Positions 7,390 through 15,776 of a stretch of 39,668 bases of DNA are shown here, piece after piece. Source of the stretch: Tangfeifania diversioriginum (GTDB lineage: Bacteria; Bacteroidota; Bacteroidia; Bacteroidales; Prolixibacteraceae); contig CAMCBW010000048.1 in the NCBI GenBank assembly GCA_945873105.1, forward strand, positions 1 to 39,668. Direction: 5' to 3'. The number at the start of each line of letters is the position of its first letter. Position 1 is the first letter of the stretch. The translations under genes were made by a program, and so were the position numbers. Below the pieces are notes generated by a model. The model was given only the letters and a program-made list of their open reading frames with translations. It did not search any database and had not been told where the DNA came from.

Positions 7390-8097
7390 TTATCGTACCA
7401 TGGCCCTGCTTTTCAACTCGTCAGGCATTTTTTCGATGGCATACCTTAATGCTGTGCGGGGCATGATGGCCTTTCGTTCCATGACAAAGTCGAATATTGC
7501 CTGTTGGTTGGCCTGACTGGCGGCTTTGAGCATCCATCCATACCCTTTTTGGACCAGGTCGTCGCGGTCCAGGAGCAGAATATCCGCAATTTCAAGGATA
7601 TCGGGCAGGAATTTTCCCTTCCTGGCGGGTACAATCAACGAGACAGCAGCGGCGCGTCGCACCCACCTGTTGCCGGAGTCGGCGAACGACTTCAGTTGTG
7701 CCAGGTACTGGGGATAGCGGACCACAAATTCACCCATGGTGTGGTTGCAGAGTGTATCGCAGGAGGCCCAGTTGTCTACATATTGCCGGATCCATTTTTC
7801 AAAAACCGCAAAGTCTGCCGGTTCGTATTTCTTGTGGAGGTAGTATGACCAGTTGCAGGCCACAAATGATTCTTCGAGGTAGCCTGATTGCCAAAGCTGT
7901 TCACAGAGGTCAAAAATTTCGGCCTTGGTTTTTGAATGGAGGTATTTGTACCACTCCTTGCTAACCTTGTGCACGACAGGTCCCTTTATTCCCAAGGCTT
8001 TGATGGGTTCTTTGAAAAAACTCTGACTGATGGCCCGGGTCTTTTCATCGCTGATTCTTTCGAGTTCTACCCGAAGTTTATTTAAGATATTGTCCAT
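7390..8097 (-). CDS. AlkD-like DNA alkylation repair protein
   Basis: A 235-residue all-helical HEAT-like repeat protein of the DNA glycosylase AlkC/AlkD group. Residues matching the AlkD active site are visible: Trp110 and Asp114 in VDNWASCDTLC, Arg148 in NRWVRRAAAV, and Trp188 in VQKGYGWMLKAAS, nearly the same numbering as characterised AlkD (Trp109, Asp113, Arg148, Trp187). The protein is predicted to remove bulky or cationic alkylated bases without base flipping. It begins 3 bases after the stop of the small lipoprotein gene, so the two share a transcript. Confidence 0.88.
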   Translation of the reverse strand: MDNILNKLRVELERISDEKTRAISQSFFKEPIKALGIKGPVVHKVSKEWYKYLHSKTKAEIFDLCEQLWQSGYLEESFVACNWSYYLHKKYEPADFAVFEKWIRQYVDNWASCDTLCNHTMGEFVVRYPQYLAQLKSFADSGNRWVRRAAAVSLIVPARKGKFLPDILEIADILLLDRDDLVQKGYGWMLKAASQANQQAIFDFVMERKAIMPRTALRYAIEKMPDELKSRAMVR

Positions 8098-8100
8098 GAT

Positions 8101-8538
8101 TTAGTCCCATACATATTTCCAGCTATTGTCGGACTGTCGTTTCCAAACGGTGTGAAATACCCCTTTGTATTCGATTGTATCGCCTTTTTCCCCTTTGAAC
8201 TTCCAAAGATATTTGCCATAGGTATAGGCCATGGTTCCGTCTTCGGAAACGTCGATGAAATCAGGAGCCCAGTCTACCACTGCATTTTCATTGCCTTGCT
8301 TGTCATAATAGGCTTTGATCGCATTTTTACCAACAATCAGGGTGTCGTTTTCCCTTTTGATGACCGCATTTTCAGTGGCATAATGGTAAAAGGCCTCTGC
8401 AATTCCTTTTTCTTCTGTCATTTGCGCAAAAGCCTTCTCCGTTTGGAGGATCTCATTCTTGAGGGTTTCCTTGTCATAGGGTTGCTGGCAATTTAGGAAG
8501 AGCATCATTACAGTGGTCAATAGCAATGTACCTTTCAT
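8101..8538 (-). CDS. SnoaL/DUF4440-like lipoprotein
   Basis: An open frame extends to 8634, but the ATG at 8538 gives a normal lipoprotein signal, MKGTLLLTTVMMLFLNCQQ, with the lipobox cysteine near residue 17, so I choose that start (145 residues). The mature part has the cone-shaped NTF2/SnoaL pattern: LQTEKAFAQMTEEKGIAEAF, then GKNAIKAYYDKQ, then FIDVSEDGTMAYTYGKYLWK, ending in VWKRQSDNSWKYVWD. DUF4440-type proteins of this shape are common, and most have no known ligand. It is the first gene of an operon with the AlkD-like gene. Confidence 0.8.
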   Translation of the reverse strand: MKGTLLLTTVMMLFLNCQQPYDKETLKNEILQTEKAFAQMTEEKGIAEAFYHYATENAVIKRENDTLIVGKNAIKAYYDKQGNENAVVDWAPDFIDVSEDGTMAYTYGKYLWKFKGEKGDTIEYKGVFHTVWKRQSDNSWKYVWD

Positions 8539-8580
8539 GGGTCTTGGCTTTAATGTTTGGCGAATTATTCGTCGGAATTG

Positions 8581-8610
8581 TAAAGGTAAAAATAATACCA
8601 GTTTGAACAA
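8581..8610 (-). promoter_or_regulatory. Probable promoter of the lipoprotein-alkD operon
   Basis: On the minus strand TACCTTTA at 8588-8581 is one base from TAnnTTTG, with TTG at 8610-8608, 19 bases further upstream, matching normal -33 spacing. It lies about 45 bases upstream of the chosen ATG at 8538, which supports that start over the longer frame. Confidence 0.35.
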
Positions 8611-8723
8611 GGGGTAGCTTTGCAAGTGCTCCAACTGGTTGACTCTTTGGGTTGATGTCGCTTTTCGGACAGCGTATGTGAATAGGTTTATAATTAATTT
8701 TCTCGCATGGAAAGTCCATGTCT

Positions 8724-9971
8724 CTAAAATCGCTCGTTGACAACATTGTTGTAAATTGAACCGAATGTAAACCTGAATCCTAGTTGACCGCTTAGCTCAT
8801 AAGTAGTGGCAAGCTTTTTCCTTTCTAGGAGTACATCCTCCAATGAAGCATTTCCTTTGGCCAGGTACAATTGATCATGAACCAATTGAGATTCTATTTC
8901 GCAGAAGATGGAGAGATTTTTTGTAATGCGTATCGCCAGATCTGATTCAAGTGTCAGTCTGTTTTTTGAAAAATCATGAAAGTAGTGGCTCCCTTTCAGT
9001 CCAACACTGACCTCCCCCCAGGGTTGAATTAGTTCCAGGTTGATTTTTAGCGATTCACTCCAAAGCATTTCTGACAATTGATCATAAATGGTCTCTTCAT
9101 TGTATTTTGAATAGGAGACTCCTGCGGCATATCTTATGGCAAAGATCCGCCGGTTGCAGTCTTTCCATGGAAAAATATTGTACTCGATACCGGCAGAGGT
9201 TCCAAATTTGTTTTCAATGTTCAGATAGCTCCTTGCAGTATATTCTCCGAATAATCCGCCAGACCATTTCTCGTTCAAACTTTTTATGAATTCTGCTGAT
9301 ATCTCTTTGGAATCCTGCTGATTGGTTATTTTTTCGCCATCATCATAATAGTTTTCATGGTTGATTTCATAAGTTCCAACAAGGCTGGTCTTCCATTCTT
9401 CGGTAATTTTCTCTGCACTGGCCTCAGTTTCCAGGGTATATTCATTCTTGCTCTCCTCCTTCTGGAATTCACCACCGGATGAGATGTTAAAAACCCATTT
9501 GTTCCATCTGTCAATGACCATGTCATCTGCGACTCTTTTTTCACATTCTTCCAGATCGATGTTCATCTGATTTACAAATGAAGTTCTTGCAAAATAGGGT
9601 AGAATGCCGATTTTAATTATTTTGAGCAGGGAATTCCTGGTATCATTTTCAGTGTCAGATTGGTTGGTGGTAATTGTGTATTCATAATTTGTGTTTTTGA
9701 AATCGTTGAGTCCAATAAAATTCAAATAATATTTCTTGCCTCCACTCCCGGTTTCTGAATCACTCACCAGGATATGTACATCCGCCAGTTTTGGGTCTCT
9801 TACGAATGGAACGAAGTTCAATTTTTGCCGCACGAAGGTGAAGTCACAATCTTCACAATCCAGAAATAGTTTAACAGGAGGCTCTTTTTCTGAATTTACT
9901 TGTGAAAAGCAGTGAATCGCTGGCAATAGGAGTTGTGTGAGGCAAAAGGCACAGATCAGAGGAAATTTCAT
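8724..9971 (-). CDS. Outer-membrane beta-barrel protein with conserved N-terminal domain
   Basis: A 415-residue exported protein with a signal peptide ending near HCFSQ (residues 1-24). Residues 33-130 form a compact domain with VKLFLDCEDCDFTFV, KLADVHILVSDSETGSGGKK and YLNFIGLNDF. I recognise this as a recurring domain of uncharacterised proteins but know no function. From about residue 165 to the end, alternating hydrophobic strands with aromatic girdles, ending QLGFRFTFGSIYNNVVNERF, indicate a beta-barrel. It follows the PepSY-repeat gene by 11 bases and is probably co-transcribed with it under the neighbouring two-component system. Substrate unknown. Confidence 0.7.
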   Translation of the reverse strand: MKFPLICAFCLTQLLLPAIHCFSQVNSEKEPPVKLFLDCEDCDFTFVRQKLNFVPFVRDPKLADVHILVSDSETGSGGKKYYLNFIGLNDFKNTNYEYTITTNQSDTENDTRNSLLKIIKIGILPYFARTSFVNQMNIDLEECEKRVADDMVIDRWNKWVFNISSGGEFQKEESKNEYTLETEASAEKITEEWKTSLVGTYEINHENYYDDGEKITNQQDSKEISAEFIKSLNEKWSGGLFGEYTARSYLNIENKFGTSAGIEYNIFPWKDCNRRIFAIRYAAGVSYSKYNEETIYDQLSEMLWSESLKINLELIQPWGEVSVGLKGSHYFHDFSKNRLTLESDLAIRITKNLSIFCEIESQLVHDQLYLAKGNASLEDVLLERKKLATTYELSGQLGFRFTFGSIYNNVVNERF

Positions 9972-9982
9972 TATGATTGCTA

Positions 9983-10804
9983 TTATTTGTTCCTGACTTC
10001 CAGAACATCTCCGTTTTGGTTGAAGAGTACCTCGAATTTTTCTTTGGATCTTTTCAATTCCAGGGTGTAAACGGACTTTTCACCCTCTTCTGACAGTTCT
10101 GCCTTCCGAATCTCAAATCCATTGTATGCTGCTTTGGCACCATTGATCACTGCAACAGGGATTTCACTGGTCCTTAGTTCGTGTTCATGCTTTATTATGG
10201 AGGCTTTGTCATTGAACAAGAATTCATGGTCGTTATCATCTATTTCAACTTTCAGCTGGTAGCTGATCTTGCCACCCTCTTCTGTAACTTTTGCCTCATC
10301 AAAGTCGAATGAACCGTATTTTGAACGAATCAAAGTTGCGATGGAGGAAGGAAGTTCACTATTCTTTAGTTCTTTGGAGTATTTCAACATTTTCCCCTTA
10401 TCATCTATCCTGAATTCATGACTTTTTTCATTGATCTTTGCATAGATTTTGTAAACAATTGTACCGTTTTCTTCCAGTTTGTCAGCATCATTTATATCAA
10501 AGAATGCTACCCTGGATTGAATAGTCTCCAGAACGATTTTGGGAATTTCACTAACGTACAAATCTTGCTGGTGGCTTAACAGACGACCTTTGTCGTTCAT
10601 CAACAGGTTATTGTCCTTGTTGTTGACTTCAAAGTCAATGCGGTAATTCCCTTTTTCAAGTTTCCATTGCGTCTCTGTCGTGTTTGGAAACTTCAATTGA
10701 AATGCATTTAGTACGACAGCCGGTACATTTTTCTGCTGGATATCCTGTGCGATGGATAAAAATGAAAGTAGTTGCAAGGCAACAATGCAAATAATAGTTC
10801 TCAT
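9983..10804 (-). CDS. Periplasmic PepSY-like repeat protein
   Basis: The frame is open to 10885, but the ATG at 10804 gives a clean signal peptide (MRTIICIVALQLLSFLSIAQ), so the protein is 273 residues. It contains about four repeats of the Bacteroidota PepSY-like unit (PF11396): 'IPxxVxxxIxxxY...F..A...EEdG...Y.v.l......h.f.f...G.ilk'. Clear copies begin at SEIPKIVLETI, SELPSSIATLI and SEIPVAVINGA. The role of such proteins is not established; envelope stress or metal-related functions are often suggested because of repeated linkage to two-component systems, as here. Four TGGAA repeats lie just upstream. Confidence 0.8.
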   Translation of the reverse strand: MRTIICIVALQLLSFLSIAQDIQQKNVPAVVLNAFQLKFPNTTETQWKLEKGNYRIDFEVNNKDNNLLMNDKGRLLSHQQDLYVSEIPKIVLETIQSRVAFFDINDADKLEENGTIVYKIYAKINEKSHEFRIDDKGKMLKYSKELKNSELPSSIATLIRSKYGSFDFDEAKVTEEGGKISYQLKVEIDDNDHEFLFNDKASIIKHEHELRTSEIPVAVINGAKAAYNGFEIRKAELSEEGEKSVYTLELKRSKEKFEVLFNQNGDVLEVRNK

Positions 10805-10839
10805 AGGATTGTTTTTTATGCAAATAAAGCAAACGAAAC

Positions 10840-10884
10840 TGGAAAGAATTTGGAATGATTCTGGAAGAAATCTGGAATCTTCCA
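10840..10884 (-). promoter_or_regulatory. Candidate response-regulator operator: TGGAA repeats at 11-bp period
   Basis: TGGAA occurs at 10840, 10851, 10862 and 10873, exactly 11 bp apart, and TTCCA at 10880-10884 makes the last copy part of an inverted repeat. Direct half-sites one helical turn apart are how OmpR/PhoB-family regulators bind DNA. The array is 36-80 bases upstream of the PepSY gene ATG and inside the gap after the histidine kinase gene. Binding by the response regulator encoded at 12324-13010 is inference. Confidence 0.6.
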
Positions 10885-10935
10885 AAAACAGTTACATGTG
10901 CTGGACAACGGGCTTGTGGAGTCTTAACCAGTGGG

Positions 10936-12210
10936 CTATTGATCGGCAGAACCAACGCTAAAAATATGCCTTCCATTGTAGGAGTAGGTCACAACTAACC
11001 CGGAAACATCGGAAATGGCTTTTACGATGGCCAGTCCTAATCCCGTTGAATTTTTGCTTTTTGCGTTCTGGTTGAACCTCTCGAATAGTTTTTCTGTATC
11101 CATTTCAGGTTCATCACTGGTGTTCTCAATGCTAAAACAGGTAGCTGAAATGTGTATGACGACCTCTCCTCCTTGTCTGTTATGAAATATCGCGTTCTTA
11201 ACAAGATTCATCATCAGGATATCTGCAAGATTTTTGTTCATACAATGGTGGAACGGGTCGTCCGATTGGTATTTTATTTTTATTTTTCTGTATTCTGAAA
11301 AGTCTGAAAAATCAGCCGTAATTGTGCTGGAAATCTCATTGAAATTTACATTTTCTGCTGCTTTGAATTGTTTGTTTTCAATCTTTGATAGCAACAGCAA
11401 TGATTTATTTAGGCTGGAAAGTCGTTGGAGCGATTCTATGATGTTGCCGATTCTCGCGACCTGTTCTTGCGATAACCCATTTTCTCCTGCCAGCAGTTCA
11501 AGTTTATTGATGCCTATTGCCAGAGGGGTTTGCAACTCATGGGAGGCATTCTCGATGAATTGTTTTTGACTGTTGTAAACAGCTACATTTGATTTGAGAA
11601 GGGTCTGAATTGAATTATTGAGCAATATAAACTCCTGGATCTTGGTTTTGGTGGGCAGGTGTAACCGATTTTTCTCCAGTCTAAAATCATTGAGGTATTT
11701 CAATAATTCGTAAAAAGGCTTCCAGGTCTTTTTTAGAACAAAATTGTTCACCAAAACAGAGCTGATGAACAGCAATAAAAATAACCAGAACAATGAGGTC
11801 GCCAGTTTTTCAATTAATTTCCGATCGTCCAACTCCTGTGAAATCACTTTCATTTCATAGTATTTTCCATCGGTAGCCACGAACGCTGTTGTAAGCAAAC
11901 GAGTATGGTAATTTTTATTTTTCATGGCGGAATATACCAGGGTGTCTTTGTAAGTATCCCTTACCTGAAGGGCATAATCTTCATTGACACTCCGGATGAT
12001 GTAGATGTTCTCCGCAAATACATTTTGTTTTTTAACTGGGTTTTCGTCTTTTAATTTGTCAATAAGGACAATTTTGTAATTCGCCAAACCTTCGTCAACT
12101 GTTGCTTTAAAGTGAGTCATTAGCTGGGTGTAAAAGAGGGCTGCCCATAAGCTGACAGTTAAAAGCAAAGTGACAGAAAGAAAAAGAAGCGTATGATTTA
12201 TCAGCTTCAT
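10936..12210 (-). CDS. Two-component sensor histidine kinase
   Basis: A 424-residue membrane kinase. Helix 1 is about residues 8-28, a periplasmic sensor region runs to about 135, and helix 2 is about 138-158. The H box is ENASHELQTPLA with the phospho-accepting His224. Further on are the N box (NLVKNAIFHN), a short linker and the G2 box (KNSTGLGLAIVKAI). No PAS domain is evident and a canonical HAMP cannot be asserted. It follows its response regulator gene by 113 bases. The tail ends just before the TGGAA operator and the PepSY-barrel operon, making these the likely targets of the system. Confidence 0.9.
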   Translation of the reverse strand: MKLINHTLLFLSVTLLLTVSLWAALFYTQLMTHFKATVDEGLANYKIVLIDKLKDENPVKKQNVFAENIYIIRSVNEDYALQVRDTYKDTLVYSAMKNKNYHTRLLTTAFVATDGKYYEMKVISQELDDRKLIEKLATSLFWLFLLLFISSVLVNNFVLKKTWKPFYELLKYLNDFRLEKNRLHLPTKTKIQEFILLNNSIQTLLKSNVAVYNSQKQFIENASHELQTPLAIGINKLELLAGENGLSQEQVARIGNIIESLQRLSSLNKSLLLLSKIENKQFKAAENVNFNEISSTITADFSDFSEYRKIKIKYQSDDPFHHCMNKNLADILMMNLVKNAIFHNRQGGEVVIHISATCFSIENTSDEPEMDTEKLFERFNQNAKSKNSTGLGLAIVKAISDVSGLVVTYSYNGRHIFSVGSADQ

Positions 12211-12323
12211 TTGGATTGGATTGGTTTTCTAATGGCAGAAGAGGATCGATGAGTGCAACCTACAATGTTCAATTGATCATATTTCGTGGTGGTTAATGTT
12301 TTCCGCATGTCCATTGCATGGGT

Positions 12324-13010
12324 TTATGTGTTGTTCTTACTGATTAATTTATAGCCCATCCCATAAACAGATCCAATGTCAATTTTTGCGTCGAAATCGC
12401 GTAATTTTTTGCGAAGATTTTTTATTTGAGAATAGATGAAATCGAAATCGTCTGATTGATCCATGTAATCCCCCCAAATATTTTCTGCAATAGCTGATTT
12501 ACTTGCAATTCTGTTTTTGTTCATCAAAAGAAAAATCAGGATGTCAAATTCTTTGCGGTTCAATTCAACTGGTTGTTCGTTTATCAGCACCAGTCTTTCT
12601 TCCAAGTTGATTTTAACGTTTAGGAATTCGAGCATTTTTCTGCCATCCGATTTTTTCCTGCGAATCACCGATTTTATCCTGGCGTTTAATTCTGCAAGAT
12701 GAAATGGTTTTGCAAGGTAGTCATCTGCACCAAGATCCAATCCTCTCACCTTGTCATCCAGTGAATCTTTTGCTGAAATAATAATTACGCTGTCAGCTTT
12801 TTCGAGGGATTTGAGTTTTTGCAATAAATCAAGTCCATTGCCATTGGGCAACATAATGTCCAGCAGGATGCAGTCGTAATCATAGGATACAATTTTATCC
12901 ATCCCTGAATCAAAGCAGCAAGCCTCTTCTACCACATAATTTTCACTTTCCAGAAATTGTTTAATCAAAGCCAACATCTCAGGTTCATCTTCAATTACCA
13001 GAATCTTCAT
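12324..13010 (-). CDS. OmpR-family response regulator
   Basis: A 228-residue regulator. The receiver domain has the acidic pair in VIEDEPEM, the phosphorylation site Asp51 in CILLDIMLPNGNG, the switch residue region VIIISAKDSLDDKV, and Lys in GADDYLAKPFHLAEL. The C-terminal half (about 130-225) is a winged-helix DNA-binding domain, with LNRKEFDILIFLLMNKN and the recognition-helix region DFDFIYSQIKNLRKKL. It is the first gene of the regulator-kinase pair. TGGAA direct repeats upstream of the PepSY gene are the best candidate binding site in view; none is seen upstream of this gene. Confidence 0.92.
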   Translation of the reverse strand: MKILVIEDEPEMLALIKQFLESENYVVEEACCFDSGMDKIVSYDYDCILLDIMLPNGNGLDLLQKLKSLEKADSVIIISAKDSLDDKVRGLDLGADDYLAKPFHLAELNARIKSVIRRKKSDGRKMLEFLNVKINLEERLVLINEQPVELNRKEFDILIFLLMNKNRIASKSAIAENIWGDYMDQSDDFDFIYSQIKNLRKKLRDFDAKIDIGSVYGMGYKLISKNNT

Positions 13011-13125
13011 TTTAAAAGGGATGGTTTTTTATTTCAGTTTGATTGATCAGGCAAGCGTTAGCTTTTGGTGTGAATGTAGTATTATTTTTGTTTTGATGAA
13101 ATAGGTTTAAGCCTTTATGTCAAGA

Positions 13126-13695
13126 TTATAACCATAATGCACCACGGAACCCTCTGGCTGCATAGTAGGATTCTGCCCCGTTGTGGTAGACAAAGACGTG
13201 GTCGTAGCGGCGGTCGCAAAAGAGTGCCCCGCCCAATTTCCTGATTTCAGGAGGGGTTTTCACCCAGCTCGATGTTTTGGCGTCAAAAATACCAAGTTGC
13301 TGCAATTGCCTGTATTGTTCTTCTGTCAATAGTTCTATCCCCATGGAGTCGGCCATCTCAAGGCAACTGTTTTCCGGTTTATGCTCCTTCCTTGAATCCT
13401 TTGCTTCGCGGTCGTAACAGAGACTCCTGCGCCCCCGGGGGCTCTCCACTGAGCAATCCATGAAAACACAGGCATTTGTTAGTGGTTCAAAACCAACAAC
13501 ATCCGGCTCACCGCCGGTTGTTTCCATTTCGTTAAGTGACCACATTTTTTGAGGATTGGCTTCCAGCTTTGCCAGTAGGTTGATCCATGCCAGACCCGGA
13601 TGCCGGTTCCTATTTTTCTCAAAACGGGCTTTTAGTATTCCGAGAAGTTCCAGGTAATGTTCCAGTGATAAGATTTTTATATTTTCAATTGTCAT
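13126..13695 (-). CDS. DUF4256 family protein
   Basis: A 189-residue soluble protein matching the DUF4256 pattern (PF14066): LLGILKARFEKNRNRHPG near the start, ETTGGEPDVVGFE, then FMDCSVESPRGRRSLCYD, SCLEMADSMGIELLTEEQYR, and a C-terminal block GALFCDRRYDHVFVYHNGAE. The length is the family norm. The function is unknown; family members are widespread and often occur singly. It is not obviously co-transcribed with the regulator gene downstream (115-base gap) or the TfoX-like gene upstream. Confidence 0.85.
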   Translation of the reverse strand: MTIENIKILSLEHYLELLGILKARFEKNRNRHPGLAWINLLAKLEANPQKMWSLNEMETTGGEPDVVGFEPLTNACVFMDCSVESPRGRRSLCYDREAKDSRKEHKPENSCLEMADSMGIELLTEEQYRQLQQLGIFDAKTSSWVKTPPEIRKLGGALFCDRRYDHVFVYHNGAESYYAARGFRGALWL

Positions 13696-13770
13696 GGGTA
13701 TTGTTAAGATTTAATAGCAATAGTCTTTTTTTGGTTGAGTCTTATGAAATATTATTCCAACTAGGAACTC

Positions 13771-14112
13771 TCACTTTTTTCTTTTGGAAGATTTGGCCCG
13801 GTCGTTAAAATCCAGACAAAGGTTAACCCAGTATGCCAATTCCTGTCTGGTTCTCAGTCCGGTTTCGTCGATCATGACATAGCCTTTCATGGGTCGTTTG
13901 GTAAAGTCCATGGTGCGGCAACCGTTCTCTTCCACTGCTGCTGCATGCAGTTCGGGGTCTATTCTACACATGAGTTCATCCTTGATGATGCCCACACACA
14001 TCTTGTCGTTGACCATAAAGGCCAGTCCGCCCATCATGGCCTTTTCTTCCACATTTAGGTTCTCTGGCAGCGCTTCGCGCACCCTGTTGGCCAATGTTTC
14101 GCTGTATGCCAT
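13771..14112 (-). CDS. TfoX N-terminal domain protein
   Basis: A 113-residue protein with the TfoX_N fold: ANRVREALPENLNVEEKAMM, GGLAFMVNDKMCVGIIKDEL, MCRIDPELHAAAVEENGCR, then DFTKRPMKGYVMID. This is a stand-alone N-terminal domain, as found in many bacteria outside the competence system, with a lysine-rich tail (AKSSKRKK). No link to competence is implied. It starts 6 bases after the stop of the lipoprotein gene at 14119, so the two are likely co-transcribed. Confidence 0.85.
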   Translation of the reverse strand: MAYSETLANRVREALPENLNVEEKAMMGGLAFMVNDKMCVGIIKDELMCRIDPELHAAAVEENGCRTMDFTKRPMKGYVMIDETGLRTRQELAYWVNLCLDFNDRAKSSKRKK

Positions 14113-14118
14113 AAATTA

Positions 14119-14640
14119 TTACTTCAGTTTCTTGTCTGCCTCAAGTATCTCTATCAGCTTTTTATCGTTTCGGAGATCCGGGATGGTCACACCTGGCATC
14201 AAGCCAGGGTAGCCAATGCTAACCCTCAGTTCATTTTTACCAGCATAATTCAATGGGTCGATGGTGATCCAATTGCAGCTCGCAGAGCTAAAACTTGCCC
14301 AGAAATAGCCGGTGTAGAGGACTTTTTTGTCGATGGTGACTGCAAAGGTCCTGCCATGGGAGTGGTTGGTCTGGAAATCGTTCAGCCACTTTGCGGGGGC
14401 TTCCGTGATTTTAAAAGTGTAGTTGGATGAATCGTACCACACAATATCCTCATAGCTTATCAGTGGATTATCTTCCAACACAACCGAACTGGCATTGATC
14501 GCATCTGTACCTGCAACCTTGTTGTAGGATTTCAGGAGGTAGATTTCAATTTCACTTCCAGAAGCAGCCATGTAGGGATTGTTTTTGCAGCCGGTGGCTA
14601 TCAGGCAATAGAGTAGTGCAAGAATAATGGTTGTTCTCAT
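14119..14640 (-). CDS. Lipoprotein of unknown function
   Basis: A 173-residue protein with a lipoprotein signal (MRTTIILALLYCLIATGC, lipidated Cys18). The mature part has a EIYLLKSYNK strand, SSVVLEDNPLISYEDIVWYD and FAVTIDKKVLYTGYFW. The 'Lxx.PLIs.eDI..Y' pattern resembles the small head domain of SecD-like proteins found alone in some hypothetical proteins, but I cannot assert homology. It precedes the TfoX-like gene by 6 bases. Confidence 0.6.
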   Translation of the reverse strand: MRTTIILALLYCLIATGCKNNPYMAASGSEIEIYLLKSYNKVAGTDAINASSVVLEDNPLISYEDIVWYDSSNYTFKITEAPAKWLNDFQTNHSHGRTFAVTIDKKVLYTGYFWASFSSASCNWITIDPLNYAGKNELRVSIGYPGLMPGVTIPDLRNDKKLIEILEADKKLK

Positions 14641-14678
14641 GGGTATCTAAGTTTTATGTCAAACTGGTTGAAGATGTT

Positions 14679-15584
14679 TTATCCCTTCTCCAGAAAACCG
14701 GTCAAATTGAGTAACACCTTTTCTGATAGGCGTTTTTTTGCTTCGGAGGTAAATCCGGCAATCTGGTCTGAAAGGATAATGTTGCTGAATTTGGCAAACT
14801 CACCGGCAAAGTTACCGGCGCCGCATGCATCCATGATGGCAAATGAGGTTTTGTCGTTGGTCAGCCATTGCATGAAGGGTTCTTTATCGAAGGTTAATCC
14901 CAATGAGGTGTTGACCAGAATGGAGTTGGTTTTTTTGTTTTTAAACTCCTGATCCGCGAGGAGGATGGCGTTTTTGGGAAGATGGGTGGTGATGATGTCA
15001 CAACTAGCCATCAGTTCATTCAACGGGAGGTAAGCGATCCCTGCTTTCTCTGCTTCAGGTTTCCGGGTACGGCTGAAGTAAAAGACCTCCATCCCAAAGT
15101 GCATGGCTGTTTTAGCTGCCAAATGGCCAAGTGTGCCAAGCCCGATGATCCCGATGCTTTTGCCGTTTAACTCCAGGTTTTCATCTCTCCACCTATTTTT
15201 CCCGAGGCCTTTCAGCAGGAATATCAATTGGGAGAAGATAAACTCCACGGTACCTTCGTCGCCGTAATCTTTGACTCCTTTCACTTCAATTCCCAATTTT
15301 CTGGCTTCCTGTATGTCTACATTGGCTGCCTTCTCGTCGTAGAGACTACAGCACATGGCGATAAACCGGAGGGAGGTGGAAGCCCTCAGGATTTCGGCGG
15401 TTATTTGGGTATGCCAACTTACCAGGAGGCAATCGGAATCGCCGATCCGGCGGATAATTTCTTCGGTTGTCTCAGGGTAATCGTTGTAGATCGAAATTGT
15501 ATGGTGTGACAGCAATGCAATCTTTTCAAGTTCAGGAGTTGTGAGTCCGCAATTGTCGACGATGGTTATTTTTTTGAATGGCAT
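14679..15584 (-). CDS. D-isomer-specific 2-hydroxyacid dehydrogenase-like protein, altered active site
   Basis: A frame is open to 16328, but everything beyond about 15600 is antisense to endonuclease III. The start MPFKKITIVDNCG at 15584 gives 301 residues, the family norm. The nucleotide-binding motif is GIIGLGTLGHLAA (residues 145-157), with a basic residue pair after strand 2 (FSRTRKP), suggesting NADP preference. The usual catalytic arginine site, N(T/A)(S/A)RG, reads NTSLG (Leu228), and the usual catalytic histidine site, PHIAG, reads DQIAG (Gln274). Two of three catalytic residues are therefore missing. It may be a non-enzymatic or differently acting relative. Confidence 0.75.
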   Translation of the reverse strand: MPFKKITIVDNCGLTTPELEKIALLSHHTISIYNDYPETTEEIIRRIGDSDCLLVSWHTQITAEILRASTSLRFIAMCCSLYDEKAANVDIQEARKLGIEVKGVKDYGDEGTVEFIFSQLIFLLKGLGKNRWRDENLELNGKSIGIIGLGTLGHLAAKTAMHFGMEVFYFSRTRKPEAEKAGIAYLPLNELMASCDIITTHLPKNAILLADQEFKNKKTNSILVNTSLGLTFDKEPFMQWLTNDKTSFAIMDACGAGNFAGEFAKFSNIILSDQIAGFTSEAKKRLSEKVLLNLTGFLEKG

Positions 15585-15776
15585 ACTTGTTGGTTGTAAT
15601 TGGACCATTAACCTTTCAGACAGAACAGTAAAAGGCCTTTGCCTTCTGCTTTGGGTATGTTTGCCTCCGGATTTGTGGTGAGGTGTAAAGATAAAAAATG
15701 CCGGAGTACAACCAGTGTAATCTTGATGCGTTTCCTGCCAAAAATCCATTATTTTAGCTTCCTTAAAAGCAAATCT

